Numbered from the stretch's first letter, positions 47,683-56,307 are shown. The stretch is 64,000 nt of DNA from Thaumarchaeota archaeon CSP1-1 (GCA_001443365.1 LDXL01000008.1:142659-206658), one strand, 5' to 3'. A program made the numbers and translations. The notes: generated from the letters alone by a model not told the origin.

Positions 47683-48018
47683 TCAAAGGGCTTTAGAGTC
47701 CTTTTCTTTAGTAAATATGTCAAATGCATTATCAATAGTTGAAACAAAAATTTTCCCATCCCCTTTTGAACCACTATAAGCTGCTTGTGAAATTGCAGAT
47801 ACAATAGAATCCACTTTAGAATCATCAACAACTGTAACTATAGTATCAACTGCATTGTATTGAATCTCTTCTCCTTTTTTTCCACCAATTCTTGGTCTTT
47901 CCCCAGCACCTCTACCCAATGATCTGGTTACAGTCAGACCCCCTACACCTTGACTGACTAGAGCATCGATTACTGCTTTTTGTTTATCATTTTGAATAAC
48001 TGCTTCAATTTTTTTCAT
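47683..48018 (-). CDS. P-II family signalling protein, copy 2
   Basis: A 111-residue GlnB/GlnK-type trimer subunit: MKKIEAVIQNDKQKAVIDALVSQGVGGLTV, T-loop about 36-58 (LGRGAGERPRIGGKKGEEIQY) and B-loop SKGDGKIFVS (84-93). The T-loop sequence differs from bacterial GlnB and lacks a Tyr at the uridylylation site, although Y54 ends the loop. ATG at 48018 is preferred over an overlapping upstream start at 48111. P-II reads ATP/ADP and 2-oxoglutarate; no amtB is seen next to it. Confidence 0.9.
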   Translation of the reverse strand: MKKIEAVIQNDKQKAVIDALVSQGVGGLTVTRSLGRGAGERPRIGGKKGEEIQYNAVDTIVTVVDDSKVDSIVSAISQAAYSGSKGDGKIFVSTIDNAFDIFTKEKDSKAL

Positions 48019-48034
48019 GATTATACAGATTATC

Positions 48035-48349
48035 TCAAAGAGTGTGTATTCCTTTTTCTTTAGTGCAAATATCAGTTGATTCTTCAACGTTTGTAATGAA
48101 GATTTTTCCATCTCCCTTTGTTCTGGTACATGCAGTTTTTGCTATTTTCTCCATTATATCATCTACTTTTTCATCATCGACTACTACAATCACGATATTT
48201 TTAGAATAATATTCACCAACTAGGGGAGGTTCAGCAGCACCCTGGCCTTTTCCGTCAAGTACAGTAAATCCACCCACACCTGTTTTTCGCAATACCTTTA
48301 CTACGGCTTCTAACATATTTGGTTGGATTATTGCCTCAATTCTTTTCAT
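48035..48349 (-). CDS. P-II family signalling protein, copy 1
   Basis: A 104-residue protein: MKRIEAIIQPNMLEAVVKVLRKTGVGGFTV, T-loop about 36-51 (GQGAAEPPLVGEYYSK) and B-loop TKGDGKIFITN (77-87). Two adjacent Tyr, 47 and 48, fall in the T-loop. It is the first gene of a P-II/P-II/UspA operon, which suggests a link between nitrogen or energy sensing and the stress proteins. The C-terminus DICTKEKG is shared with copy 2. Confidence 0.92.
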   Translation of the reverse strand: MKRIEAIIQPNMLEAVVKVLRKTGVGGFTVLDGKGQGAAEPPLVGEYYSKNIVIVVVDDEKVDDIMEKIAKTACTRTKGDGKIFITNVEESTDICTKEKGIHTL

Positions 48350-48388
48350 GTTTTAATATGCCTCCCTAATCCTTTAAAACTCTCCACA

Positions 48389-48408
48389 GATTCTCGTCGG
48401 TGATTTTC
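48389..48408 (-). promoter_or_regulatory. Stress palindrome upstream of P-II 48349 (left of a three-half-site array)
   Basis: Reads GATTCTCG-TCGG-TGATTTTC, centre 49.5 bp from the ATG at 48349. Confidence 0.6.
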
Positions 48409-48421
48409 AGGCATGATATTG
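48402..48421 (+). promoter_or_regulatory. Stress palindrome upstream of CBS 48458 (right of the array)
   Basis: Reads GATTTTCA-GGCA-TGATATTG, centre 46.5 bp from the GTG at 48458, or 55.5 bp from the ATG at 48467. Confidence 0.55.
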
Positions 48422-48457
48422 TGGATCCCTCTCAAATAGGTCTAAATCTAATTTACC

Positions 48458-48928
48458 GTGAATCAAATGGGAAAAGAACCAAAAAAAATTCGCGTTAAAG
48501 ACATTATGACTAAAGCAGTCATCTCAGTAGATGCGACAGTCAATGTAAATGACGCAGCAAAAATGATGGAAGATGCTAAAGTTGGCGCAATAATAGTTAT
48601 GGAAAATAATACCCCTGTTGGAATAATCACAGATCGTGATTTTGCAGTAAAAATTGTGGCCCATGCTTATCCCATAACAACTCCTGTGAAGCAGATAATG
48701 TCACATCCTCTTATCGGCGTTGACCCAGAAGAATCTGTTTGGACGGTAGCAGATCTCATGTATGCAAGAGGAGTCAGGAAAATTCCGGTCATAGATGGGG
48801 AGACTTTAGTGGGAATTATCACGGCCACTGATTTGGTAAATCAGTTTGCAGTATCTACAGAGGAGGATATGAAAAATATGTACTACCAATCCCTTGCGAA
48901 AATCTTTGTTCAACGTCATTATGTGTAG
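48458..48928 (+). CDS. Two-CBS-domain protein
   Basis: A 156-residue Bateman module: KAVISVDATVNVNDAAKMMEDAKVGAIIVMENNTPVGIITDRDFAVKI and HPLIGVDPEESVWTVADLMYARGVRKIPVIDGETLVGIITATDLVNQF. GTG at 48458 or ATG at 48467 may start it. It is divergent from the P-II operon and shares its regulatory array. Confidence 0.93.
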   Translation: MNQMGKEPKKIRVKDIMTKAVISVDATVNVNDAAKMMEDAKVGAIIVMENNTPVGIITDRDFAVKIVAHAYPITTPVKQIMSHPLIGVDPEESVWTVADLMYARGVRKIPVIDGETLVGIITATDLVNQFAVSTEEDMKNMYYQSLAKIFVQRHYV

Positions 48929-48929
48929 C

Positions 48930-50018
48930 TTATTTTCTTGTTACTGTATAAACAACATATCCTTGTTCGTTATCAGGCATCAACTCATCCATTTTACTAA
49001 ATGAATATTTGTCAATTGATTTAACTGCGTTGTATAGTCCTTCATCAATCACTAAACCATTTTTTGGGGATAATCCGTTTATCTTTGCACATCGATTTAC
49101 TGTGGAACCAAAGATATCATTGACATCTGAAGTTGAGGTATTTGCTACTCTTACAGAGCCATATGTAGCACTAATTTTATAATCAACAATTGGGAGCCCT
49201 TTGTCTTCAAGCTTTTTACCAATTTTGTCATGTGACTCACACATACTTAAACAACAATCAATTACGTTTTTGAATGAAAGTGGATCAAGAGGATTTGTGT
49301 TTGGAAAATAAAATAGTAATGCGTCTCCAATGTTTTTTATCACTGTTCCCTTGAATTCCTGAACAATTATGGCCATTGCATTTAGAAATGTGCTGTAGAG
49401 GTTGCTGGCTTGCGAGTCAGTCATTTTGGCGGTAATTTGTGTAGAATCTTTGATATCAATAAGGCAAACACAGCCATTTTCACTTTGATCTGAGAAATTT
49501 AGCAGAATGTCCTCTTGCTGTTTAATTACATCCTCTTTTTGTTTAATAGTGATTAGAGATTCTTGAATCTTTTGCGCCATAATGTCAAATGATGCAGCAA
49601 GCTGTCCCACTTCATCCCTGGTTCTTATGTTCGTTCTTACGTTATAGTTGCCACTAGCAATTTGATTTGTAGCGTCTTTTAGTTTGATTATTGGTCTTGA
49701 AAGTAGTTTTGCCAAAAAGAAAGCTACTATTGCCATAACAATTGTGATCACAATACCTGTAAGAAAGATCCTATTTTGTAAAACCGAAACAGGCTGTAAG
49801 GTTTCATCCTCGTTGAATTCTGCAAGCAATACAAATCCTAAATCGCGTACACAATATGAAAAACCAAAAACCGAATTACCTCTATAATCTTGGTAGATTC
49901 CGCTTACTTGTTTACCATTTTCAAAACATTCTCTTACTGGTAAAGTATCTACAATTTGGTTAAAAGGAGCGTTTTCAATAAATCGGGATTCAGTTATCAT
50001 TAAATGATCTTTGTTCAC
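48930..50018 (-). CDS. HAMP-class III nucleotide cyclase, C-terminal part of a split sensor gene
   Basis: Contains the end of an extracellular Cache-like domain, a membrane helix (IFLTGIVITIVMAIVAFFLAKLL), HAMP (about 108-160), a coiled coil and a class III adenylate/guanylate cyclase domain. The catalytic metal Asp residues are in CLIDIKDSTQI and IKNIGDALLF. The N-terminal half lies in another frame upstream (50015-50689). One G added to the GGGG run near 50040 would join them. Alone it would lack its sensor and first membrane anchor. The product would be cyclic AMP or GMP. Confidence 0.85.
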   Translation of the reverse strand: MNKDHLMITESRFIENAPFNQIVDTLPVRECFENGKQVSGIYQDYRGNSVFGFSYCVRDLGFVLLAEFNEDETLQPVSVLQNRIFLTGIVITIVMAIVAFFLAKLLSRPIIKLKDATNQIASGNYNVRTNIRTRDEVGQLAASFDIMAQKIQESLITIKQKEDVIKQQEDILLNFSDQSENGCVCLIDIKDSTQITAKMTDSQASNLYSTFLNAMAIIVQEFKGTVIKNIGDALLFYFPNTNPLDPLSFKNVIDCCLSMCESHDKIGKKLEDKGLPIVDYKISATYGSVRVANTSTSDVNDIFGSTVNRCAKINGLSPKNGLVIDEGLYNAVKSIDKYSFSKMDELMPDNEQGYVVYTVTRK

Positions 50019-50689
50019 AAGATAGACTTCGCCAGTTTCCCCAAACCGCTACGATGCAACAAAATATCATTGAATTCATCAGTTCTCATGGTTGCAATAA
50101 CTACGCCAATTGGTTTTGCACCTTTTTCTTGTCCATAAATTGGGGTTCCTACAATTAATTTACTTCCGCCTTTTTCTGCTGGTTCAAAAATTGCAAAGGG
50201 TTCTTGTAAACCACGAAGAAACTTTGGATCTTTAGAAAAATTATCAGTTGTTTTTAGCCTTACTAGAGAAAAAAATACCCGCCCTTCTTTTCCAATAATT
50301 TTTACATCCTCAAATCCTATTGAAAATCCAACTAGTTCCTGGAACGCTTGAATTTGAGTGAGAAAATCGCGTCTTTTTTCTTGAATTGTTGAATAGTAGG
50401 TAGCAGGATCATAATGTATGCCATTTAATTCAGTAACCAAATTTCTAATCATTGGATCAGTTGAGATTACTTGTGTCTCTTTGATTCGCGTGTGAATAAA
50501 TGACAAGACGGAATTGCCACGAAGTGTTGATTCACTAAGTAATCTCTCCTCCATTCTCTCTTGCAAAACTTCAGTAGCAGAGGTAAAGCTCAAGTAAGCA
50601 CTTGCAGAAATTGTAACAATAGATACAATCATGACTAGGAAAATGAGTTTCTTGTCTATACTAAATGAGATTACTTTATTACGCTTCAT
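50015..50689 (-). CDS. Membrane sensor (Cache-type), N-terminal part of the split cyclase gene
   Basis: A membrane helix (KKLIFLVMIVSIVTISASAYLSF) leads into an extracellular Cache-like domain with GNSVLSFIHTRIKETQVISTDPMIRNLV and KLIVGTPIYGQEKGAKPIGVVIATM. At GLG the frame runs into KLAKSIL and a stop, while the next frame reads GETGEVYLVNKDHL, as expected for a Cache domain. ATG at 50689 overlaps the end of the permease gene by 11 bp. Confidence 0.82.
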   Translation of the reverse strand: MKRNKVISFSIDKKLIFLVMIVSIVTISASAYLSFTSATEVLQERMEERLLSESTLRGNSVLSFIHTRIKETQVISTDPMIRNLVTELNGIHYDPATYYSTIQEKRRDFLTQIQAFQELVGFSIGFEDVKIIGKEGRVFFSLVRLKTTDNFSKDPKFLRGLQEPFAIFEPAEKGGSKLIVGTPIYGQEKGAKPIGVVIATMRTDEFNDILLHRSGLGKLAKSIL

Positions 50690-51989
50690 CTGGTTGATGA
50701 TTTTTCTTCTGTCTGGTATATATGATGTAAAACAAAATTCCAGCTCCGATAATTCCTCCTCCAACAGCTAATACAGGAAGTTCAAACTGAAATCCCATGT
50801 ATACAGAAAATCCTAGGCCAAAAAGTGGCAGTATTGGAAATTTTCCAATGTTTAATGGAACTCTAAACGGTCTTTCAATAGCTGGCTCTGTATATCGAAG
50901 TACAATTACAGCTAAATTCACCATGGCGAAAGTTATCACTATTGCAAATACAGAGATATTTGCAACAAGTACAATGTCTCCGACAAATGCAAATGCCATT
51001 GAGACTAGCATTATTCCAATAATTGCAATCCATGGAGTTTTTGTTTTGAAATGAATTTTTCCAAGAGGTGAAGGCAAAGATCTATCACTTGCCATGCCAT
51101 AGAGTATACGAGCTCCTGCAATTAAGATAATGAGAACTGTGTTTGTTGTTGCAAAAAGGGCAATTGATGATAATAATACATGTCCTCCAGAACCCAGTGC
51201 TCTTTCTGCTACAGCAGCTAGAGGAGCGGCTGATGCACCCAAGTCTTGCCAGCTTACCACTCTGACTGCTGCCAAAGAAACAAGAACATAGATGACTCCA
51301 GTAATTGATATTGAGAGCAAAATTGCTTTTGGAATGGTTCTTGATGGTTTTTTGACCTCTTCTGCAACGTTTGCCATATCCTCAAAGCCAACAAAAGCAA
51401 AGAAAATCAGGACAAAAGCAATAACTATTCCACTCATGCCGGTAGGGGATTCAAAATAATTAACAGGCTCTGGAGTAGCGTATGTAAATCCAATGTAGAT
51501 AATTATTACAAGGCCTGCAGCCTCAACAAGTGTCAAGACAATATTTGTCCAAGAAGATTCTCTGATTCCAAAAAAATTGATAATAGATAATGCCCCTAGT
51601 AGCAAAATTGCACTAACCACTATTGGTAGGTCAATAAATTGTGCAAGATATCCTCCAAATCCTAGCGCTACCACTGAAGCTGTAATAATTGAGGTAATGG
51701 CTGTTAGCCATCCAATGATGAATCCCAAAAAATTACTTTTGAAAGAATTTTTTATAAAAGTATATTCAGCTGCTGCCTTTGGAAAAACTGAAGAAAGCTC
51801 TGCATAACTTAATCCTGCAATAACTGCTACGATTGCAGCTAAAACAAATGAGATCCAAACAGCGTCACCGGCTATCCCTGCGGCTTCTCCGATCAAAACA
51901 TAAATTCCAGCTCCTAGAATTAGGCCTACGCCATACATTGTAATTTGAAAAAGGCCCATATGCCGTTTTAGCTCAGACATTGATACCAA
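50679..51989 (-). CDS. APC superfamily amino acid permease
   Basis: A 436-residue transporter with twelve helices. Helix 1 reads ITMYGVGLILGAGIYVLIGEAAGIAG, the unwound G-A-G-I-Y loop of the cationic amino acid/APA-type permeases. FAFVGFEDMANVAEEVKKPSRTIPKAIL is the central signature. The stop overlaps the start of the split cyclase gene, so transporter and sensor are co-transcribed; perhaps the sensor sees what the permease carries. Confidence 0.92.
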   Translation of the reverse strand: MVSMSELKRHMGLFQITMYGVGLILGAGIYVLIGEAAGIAGDAVWISFVLAAIVAVIAGLSYAELSSVFPKAAAEYTFIKNSFKSNFLGFIIGWLTAITSIITASVVALGFGGYLAQFIDLPIVVSAILLLGALSIINFFGIRESSWTNIVLTLVEAAGLVIIIYIGFTYATPEPVNYFESPTGMSGIVIAFVLIFFAFVGFEDMANVAEEVKKPSRTIPKAILLSISITGVIYVLVSLAAVRVVSWQDLGASAAPLAAVAERALGSGGHVLLSSIALFATTNTVLIILIAGARILYGMASDRSLPSPLGKIHFKTKTPWIAIIGIMLVSMAFAFVGDIVLVANISVFAIVITFAMVNLAVIVLRYTEPAIERPFRVPLNIGKFPILPLFGLGFSVYMGFQFELPVLAVGGGIIGAGILFYIIYTRQKKNHQPDEA

Positions 51990-52059
51990 TCAGGAAACAT
52001 GCTATCTATAAAAAATAAATCAAGAATTCCTAATCTGATATTAAAAAAACAGTCTTGTT

Positions 52060-52476
52060 TTATTTTTGGAATTTTTTCATTCTCTTGTGCTCAAATCGAT
52101 CCCATGGATATACCATGTATTCATTTCCTTTGGTTTTTTGCGCGAATATGAGTTGTTTTGGATATCGTTTACCTTTTCTTGCAAAAAGTGTTGCATATAC
52201 TAGGTTGTTTGGGTTTTCAACCTTTGATAAGACTTTCTTGAAGGTATCTCCAGAATCATAAATATCGTCAACAAACAAAGAATCTGAAGTAACCTTATTT
52301 TTATCAACTTGTATTTCATTAATGTCAAGCCTGTCTGCCATCAATCTTGAGGGGACAAGACCGCCTCGAGTAATAGTTGAAATGCTATTGAATTTTTTTC
52401 CTGTTGCTTTGATTTTATCTGAAAGCAGTTTGGTTAGAGTATCAATTTCTTTCCAGCTAATAGCATCGGATTCCAT
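52060..52476 (-). CDS. Phosphoribosyltransferase (xanthine/hypoxanthine PRT type)
   Basis: A 138-residue type I PRTase. The PRPP loop is SLFVDDIYDSGDT; NSISTITRGGLVPSRLMADRL supplies the N-terminal strand and pyrophosphate loop; MVYPWDRFEHKR matches the C-terminal hood of the Gpt-like family. It would salvage a purine base. Confidence 0.9.
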   Translation of the reverse strand: MESDAISWKEIDTLTKLLSDKIKATGKKFNSISTITRGGLVPSRLMADRLDINEIQVDKNKVTSDSLFVDDIYDSGDTFKKVLSKVENPNNLVYATLFARKGKRYPKQLIFAQKTKGNEYMVYPWDRFEHKRMKKFQK

Positions 52477-52514
52477 TTAATAGATTTCTTGTGAGTAGTA
52501 TTAAAAGTGTAAAA

Positions 52515-52892
52515 CTAGATTCCAGCAATTTTCTTTATTTTCTTAGCGGTGGCATCTATGTCCACATCGGGATTAGCAGATACAAGTAAGACCTTGTTAT
52601 CAATTGGAAAACTCATAACAACTGCTTTTTTTCTTCGAGAAGCTGAATACTCGACTTCGCCTAGGCTTTGATCAAATTCTTGTCTAGTTGAAACTCTTAA
52701 AATTAATTCCATGTAGAGTTTTCTCATGTCTGCGTCATCCTCTAAGGGTTTCATACCCTTTTTCATTCCCCCTGCAACTAAATGTCCCATAGGGTTAATT
52801 AGTCCAGCAAATCGGATTTCAGGCTCTTTGAGCAAATTCTGGCATTTTTGATCAAACATATAGTATTCGTTTGATTTTTCGACTTGAGACAT
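52515..52892 (-). CDS. DUF6659-like protein
   Basis: A 125-residue roadblock-like alpha/beta protein: EIRFAGLINPMGHLVAGGMKKGMKPLEDD, then LYMELILRVSTRQEFDQSLGEVEYSASRRKKAVVMSFPI and VLLVSANPDVDIDATAKKIKKI. Relatives in this window are at 53281, 59892 and, more distantly, 57744. ATG at 52892 is preferred over an upstream start at 52949. Function is unknown; the fold hints at a regulatory dimer. Confidence 0.82.
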   Translation of the reverse strand: MSQVEKSNEYYMFDQKCQNLLKEPEIRFAGLINPMGHLVAGGMKKGMKPLEDDADMRKLYMELILRVSTRQEFDQSLGEVEYSASRRKKAVVMSFPIDNKVLLVSANPDVDIDATAKKIKKIAGI

Positions 52893-53013
52893 GTTGTGGC
52901 TATTACAATATGAGAATAAAAACCATTGTCCAACTTTTTTGATACACAAGGGTTCACATTGTTTTCATTTTTAATTAAGAAAAGGTTATCTTTTTAGCAT
53001 ATTCTCTGAGGGT

Positions 53014-53286
53014 ATGAGAGAGTTTGATGTTTTAAAGTGCAAAAATACCCACAAGCCAAAGTATTATCTCCTATACTCTACTGGGGATTCTAAAAGACCA
53101 ATACAAGCTTATTTTGTCTGCGAGGACTGTTCAAATAATCCGATATACAATGATCCTAATTCGATTATACACATGGAGGAATTAAGAGAGGGTACAAGGA
53201 TTACTGTTCCAAACCTCAAAGAATTAAAATTCCCTGATGATTTTCCTGTAGATTTTCTTAAGGATAAAAGAGGAATTTATTTATAG
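53014..53286 (+). CDS. Hypothetical protein with Cys pair
   Basis: A 90-residue protein with LKCKNTHKPKYYLLYS and YFVCEDCSNNPIYND, a probable single zinc site, and a Pro-rich end. No named family. It is convergent with the DUF6659 gene at 53281 and overlaps it at the stop codons. Confidence 0.7.
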   Translation: MREFDVLKCKNTHKPKYYLLYSTGDSKRPIQAYFVCEDCSNNPIYNDPNSIIHMEELREGTRITVPNLKELKFPDDFPVDFLKDKRGIYL

Positions 53287-53661
53287 ATTCTTGATTGATT
53301 TTTTAGGAGATTTTTCAATAATTTTTAATATTTTAAATGGAATTTTTCCAAAATCAGCTTCTCTAGAAGAAGATACTAACAGAACGTTTTCATCAGGTAG
53401 GGGAAAACTGTAGATAATTACCTTCTCCCTGTATGATAATGAGAAACGTACTGGTCCAAATTCCTTATCGAACTCATGGCGCATTCTTACCCGGAGTGCA
53501 ATTTCCATAAACATCATCTCATCTTGCTTTTCGTTTTCTAGAGGCATCATGCCCTTTTTCATGCCCCCAGCAACCAGATGTCCTCTATTGTTAATTACAC
53601 GAGCAGATCGCATGTTGGGGTCTAGAATCATGATCTTTTGGCAAACCTTGTCATAATCCAT
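53281..53661 (-). CDS. DUF6659-like protein
   Basis: A 126-residue relative of the protein at 52515: RSARVINNRGHLVAGGMKKGMMPLENEKQ, FMEIALRVRMRHEFDKEFGPVRFSLSYREKVIIYSFPL and VLLVSSSREADF. The GHLVAGGMKKGM-x-PLE block is conserved in both. The C-terminus is extended and basic. Confidence 0.8.
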   Translation of the reverse strand: MDYDKVCQKIMILDPNMRSARVINNRGHLVAGGMKKGMMPLENEKQDEMMFMEIALRVRMRHEFDKEFGPVRFSLSYREKVIIYSFPLPDENVLLVSSSREADFGKIPFKILKIIEKSPKKSIKNL

Positions 53662-53715
53662 GTTCTAAATAATACATATCGATCTATTTATTGCGAGCTT
53701 TTGTAATATAATGTC

Positions 53716-54294
53716 GTGAAAAACGACTTACAAAAAGACCCAGCAGAATTTTATAAACACCTTTCCTTGTTTTGGACGGACTTGATATATCTAATGTCAA
53801 GTAAACCTCAAGCCCTAACATCTGTTGGTCCGATGAGAAATTTTTCAACAAATGCAAAAAAAATTGCTACTGAGTTGCTAGATGCAAGTGAAGATCTTGC
53901 AGAATTTAACAAAAGATTGACAGAATATTATCAACAACTTGCCGATACCTGGGCTAATGCACAAAAAAAGGTCAATGCTAAGATACCAAAAATTCCAAAC
54001 GACCAGGAACAATTTGATTCATACAAAAGAATTTGGATTGATATGTTTGATAATGATTTTACTGAGTTATTTGATTCACATAAATTTGGAGAGAATTATG
54101 GGAAACTAGTTGCTAGTGAGCTTGAACTTTCAAAGCACTGGGAGCAGATGGTAAATGTAATGCTCCAGTCTGCTAATCTACCCAACAAAAAAGAAATTGA
54201 TGAGGTCTACAAAGAATTACATGCATTACGAAAAAGAATTTCAAAATTAGAATCACAGACAAAAGAATCAAAAATAAGGAGCAAGGAAAAATGA
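53716..54294 (+). CDS. phaE: PHA synthase subunit PhaE-like protein
   Basis: The small subunit of class III polyhydroxyalkanoate synthase. It is helical, 192 residues, GTG start, with FYKHLSLFWTDLIYL, SYKRIWIDMFDNDFTELF and a C-terminal coiled segment EIDEVYKELHALRKRISKLESQ that usually ends PhaE. Sequence conservation of PhaE is low, so the call rests mainly on the four-base overlap with phaC. Confidence 0.85.
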   Translation: MKNDLQKDPAEFYKHLSLFWTDLIYLMSSKPQALTSVGPMRNFSTNAKKIATELLDASEDLAEFNKRLTEYYQQLADTWANAQKKVNAKIPKIPNDQEQFDSYKRIWIDMFDNDFTELFDSHKFGENYGKLVASELELSKHWEQMVNVMLQSANLPNKKEIDEVYKELHALRKRISKLESQTKESKIRSKEK

Positions 54295-55367
54295 TAGAAG
54301 AAAATAATAGACTAGATCCAAAACTTGTAGAAGAATTTCTCAAATTTGGAAAAAATATGATAGAGGCTCCTAAGCTTGTCCCAGCACTAGATGAAATTAA
54401 TTTAGAAGTTACTGAACACGAAGTTGCATATACTGAGGATAAAGTAAGATTGCTACACTACAAACCAAGAACGAGTACGCAGATTAAGACTCCTTTGATA
54501 ATTGCATATGCATTAATCAACAGATATCATATTTTAGATATTCATCCTCAGAAAAGCTGGGTTAGAAACTTACTTGATCAAGGAATTGATGTGTACATGG
54601 TGGATTGGGGAACTCCAACAAATATGGACAAGTATTTAGATTTGGATGATTATGTCAATGGTTACCTGGATAATTGTGTGGATTTTGTAAGAGATGAATC
54701 TGAGGTTGATAACGTTTCCTTACAAGGATATTGTACTGGTGGAACTATCGGAACTGTTTATACTTCACTGCATCCTGAAAAGGTCAAAAATTTTGTTGCA
54801 ACTGCTCCCGTCATTGATGGATGGCGTGACACAACAGTAGTTAGCAATCTTGCAAAACATATCGATGTTGATAAAATGGTCGATTCAATTGGAAACATGC
54901 CTCCAGAATTTATGTACTATTGTTTTTCAATTCTAAAACCCTTTGAGCAAGGTATTGAAAAATATACCAATTTTTTCAGAAATATTGAAAATGAGAGTTA
55001 TGTTGATAATTTCTTAAGAGTGGAAAAGTGGTTAGGCGATACGCCTCCTATTCCTGGAGAGCTTTTCAAGCAATGGATTAGGGATATCTATCAGGATAAT
55101 CTTCTGATTCAGGATAAAATGTATGTTGGTGGAAAACACATTTCGTTAAAAAATATCACAATGCCAATTTTCACCCAAGTTGCAATTGGAGATCATCTGG
55201 TTTCCCCTGAATGCAGTATGCCATTACATTATGCAGTAGGTAGTGAAGATAAAACATTGAGAGTTTATCCTACGGGTCATGTAGGAATGATTGCAAGTTC
55301 ATTGTCTCAGAAAAAAGTTCTCCCAGAGTTGGGACAATGGCTAAAAGAACACTCTGAACTTAGATAA
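54291..55367 (+). CDS. phaC: Class III PHA synthase catalytic subunit
   Basis: It polymerises 3-hydroxyacyl-CoA to a storage polyester. The alpha/beta hydrolase core has the lipase-like box GYCTGG with nucleophile C148, and D301 (IGDHLVSP) and H330 (TGHVGM) complete the triad. VDWGTPTNMDKYLDLDDYV and SWVRNLLDQGIDVYMVDWG are typical of PhaC. At 358 residues it fits class III, which needs PhaE. It starts within the phaE stop. Confidence 0.95.
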   Translation: MIEENNRLDPKLVEEFLKFGKNMIEAPKLVPALDEINLEVTEHEVAYTEDKVRLLHYKPRTSTQIKTPLIIAYALINRYHILDIHPQKSWVRNLLDQGIDVYMVDWGTPTNMDKYLDLDDYVNGYLDNCVDFVRDESEVDNVSLQGYCTGGTIGTVYTSLHPEKVKNFVATAPVIDGWRDTTVVSNLAKHIDVDKMVDSIGNMPPEFMYYCFSILKPFEQGIEKYTNFFRNIENESYVDNFLRVEKWLGDTPPIPGELFKQWIRDIYQDNLLIQDKMYVGGKHISLKNITMPIFTQVAIGDHLVSPECSMPLHYAVGSEDKTLRVYPTGHVGMIASSLSQKKVLPELGQWLKEHSELR

Positions 55368-55419
55368 AAATAGAAAAAAGAGAAAAATTCTCTTTTGATT
55401 TTACACTTGGGATTAACAC

Positions 55420-55848
55420 CTAGTTATTTTTTGGTGTGAAGGTGCTAATCCAAGATTGTACTATGTTTTTGTTCAAATCAGCAAATGCTTTTGCATTTTC
55501 ATTGAATGTCTTGATGTTTTGCTGTGCTGAATCAATTGCTGCTAGTGCAACTTTGTTTTGTACATCATAGGCTTTTACAACCTCTTCTGTGGTATCGCGA
55601 ATTACTTTTAGTACTGCAGAAGGTATGTTAGTTGTAATACCTGCTTTAGTTGCATAGTCTTTTTGCAGTGCAATTGTTGAATTGATTACATTCTCTACTG
55701 CATCAAGGTACTCTTGCTGTACGTTAGTTACTGATTGATGATAACGTGGTACTGATTGCTTGATACCGCTAAAGTATTTGTCAACATTTTGCTGATATAC
55801 TGCAAAGATGTCTTTTTGATTAGGTTTGGATTGTGCTGTGTTACTCAT
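55420..55848 (-). CDS. Phasin-family protein
   Basis: A 142-residue amphipathic helical protein: IFAVYQQNVDKYFSGIKQSVPRYHQSVTNVQQEYLDAVENVINSTIALQKDYATK, ending QNIKTFNENAKAFADLNKNIVQSWIS. Such proteins coat PHA granules. It follows the AbrB-fused gene after 4 bp, so both form one operon convergent with phaEC. Confidence 0.82.
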   Translation of the reverse strand: MSNTAQSKPNQKDIFAVYQQNVDKYFSGIKQSVPRYHQSVTNVQQEYLDAVENVINSTIALQKDYATKAGITTNIPSAVLKVIRDTTEEVVKAYDVQNKVALAAIDSAQQNIKTFNENAKAFADLNKNIVQSWISTFTPKNN

Positions 55849-55852
55849 ATTT

Positions 55853-56263
55853 TCACCCCCTTTTTGATTTCTTTTCTATAGGAAGAATTACAACTTGAAC
55901 CAAGTCGCCTTCCTTTAATCCGAGTGCATCTCTTTCTGCCTCTGGAATCGAAATTCGCCCGTTGCTTCCAACAGTCGTTTTGTAAGCTCCCCATGTGAGG
56001 AAGTTTGGCATCATTTGTGCCATGTTAAACATTTTATTCATGCCTTTTGATTGCATTGAACCAAGATTTTCCATAAAGTTTGATTGTGCCTCTACAGTCT
56101 TGTTTGAGATTTCCTTTAGTGTTCCAAGTGGGTCAAATTGTTGACTCTGAGGATTCATCATTGAGCTAAAGTTTTTCATGAATTCGGTTTGAGCCTTTCC
56201 ACTTTTTTGGATCCATTCCTTGAACATTTCTGCCGGATTGTATTGGTAACTATTACCACTCAT
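55853..56263 (-). CDS. Phasin-like protein fused to an AbrB/MazE-type DNA-binding domain
   Basis: Residues 1-88 are Met/Gln/Asn-rich amphipathic helix (AEMFKEWIQKSGKAQTEFMKNFSSMM, FMENLGSMQSKGMNKMFNM), like phasins. Residues 92-130, YKTTVGSNGRISIPEAERDALGLKEGDLVQVVILPI, are a textbook swapped-hairpin AbrB domain. A granule-binding helix joined to a DNA-binding domain would let PHA content control transcription, as PhaR does in bacteria with unrelated domains; this is inference. It stands first in the phasin operon. Confidence 0.85.
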   Translation of the reverse strand: MSGNSYQYNPAEMFKEWIQKSGKAQTEFMKNFSSMMNPQSQQFDPLGTLKEISNKTVEAQSNFMENLGSMQSKGMNKMFNMAQMMPNFLTWGAYKTTVGSNGRISIPEAERDALGLKEGDLVQVVILPIEKKSKRG

Positions 56264-56307
56264 AGGTAATGGTAGGAATATAGAGGTATTTAAACGGTTT
56301 GGTTGTT

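Noticed and set aside
52960-52979. Possible stress palindrome before the 53014 gene
   Set aside because: The right half does not match and the distance is 44 bp.
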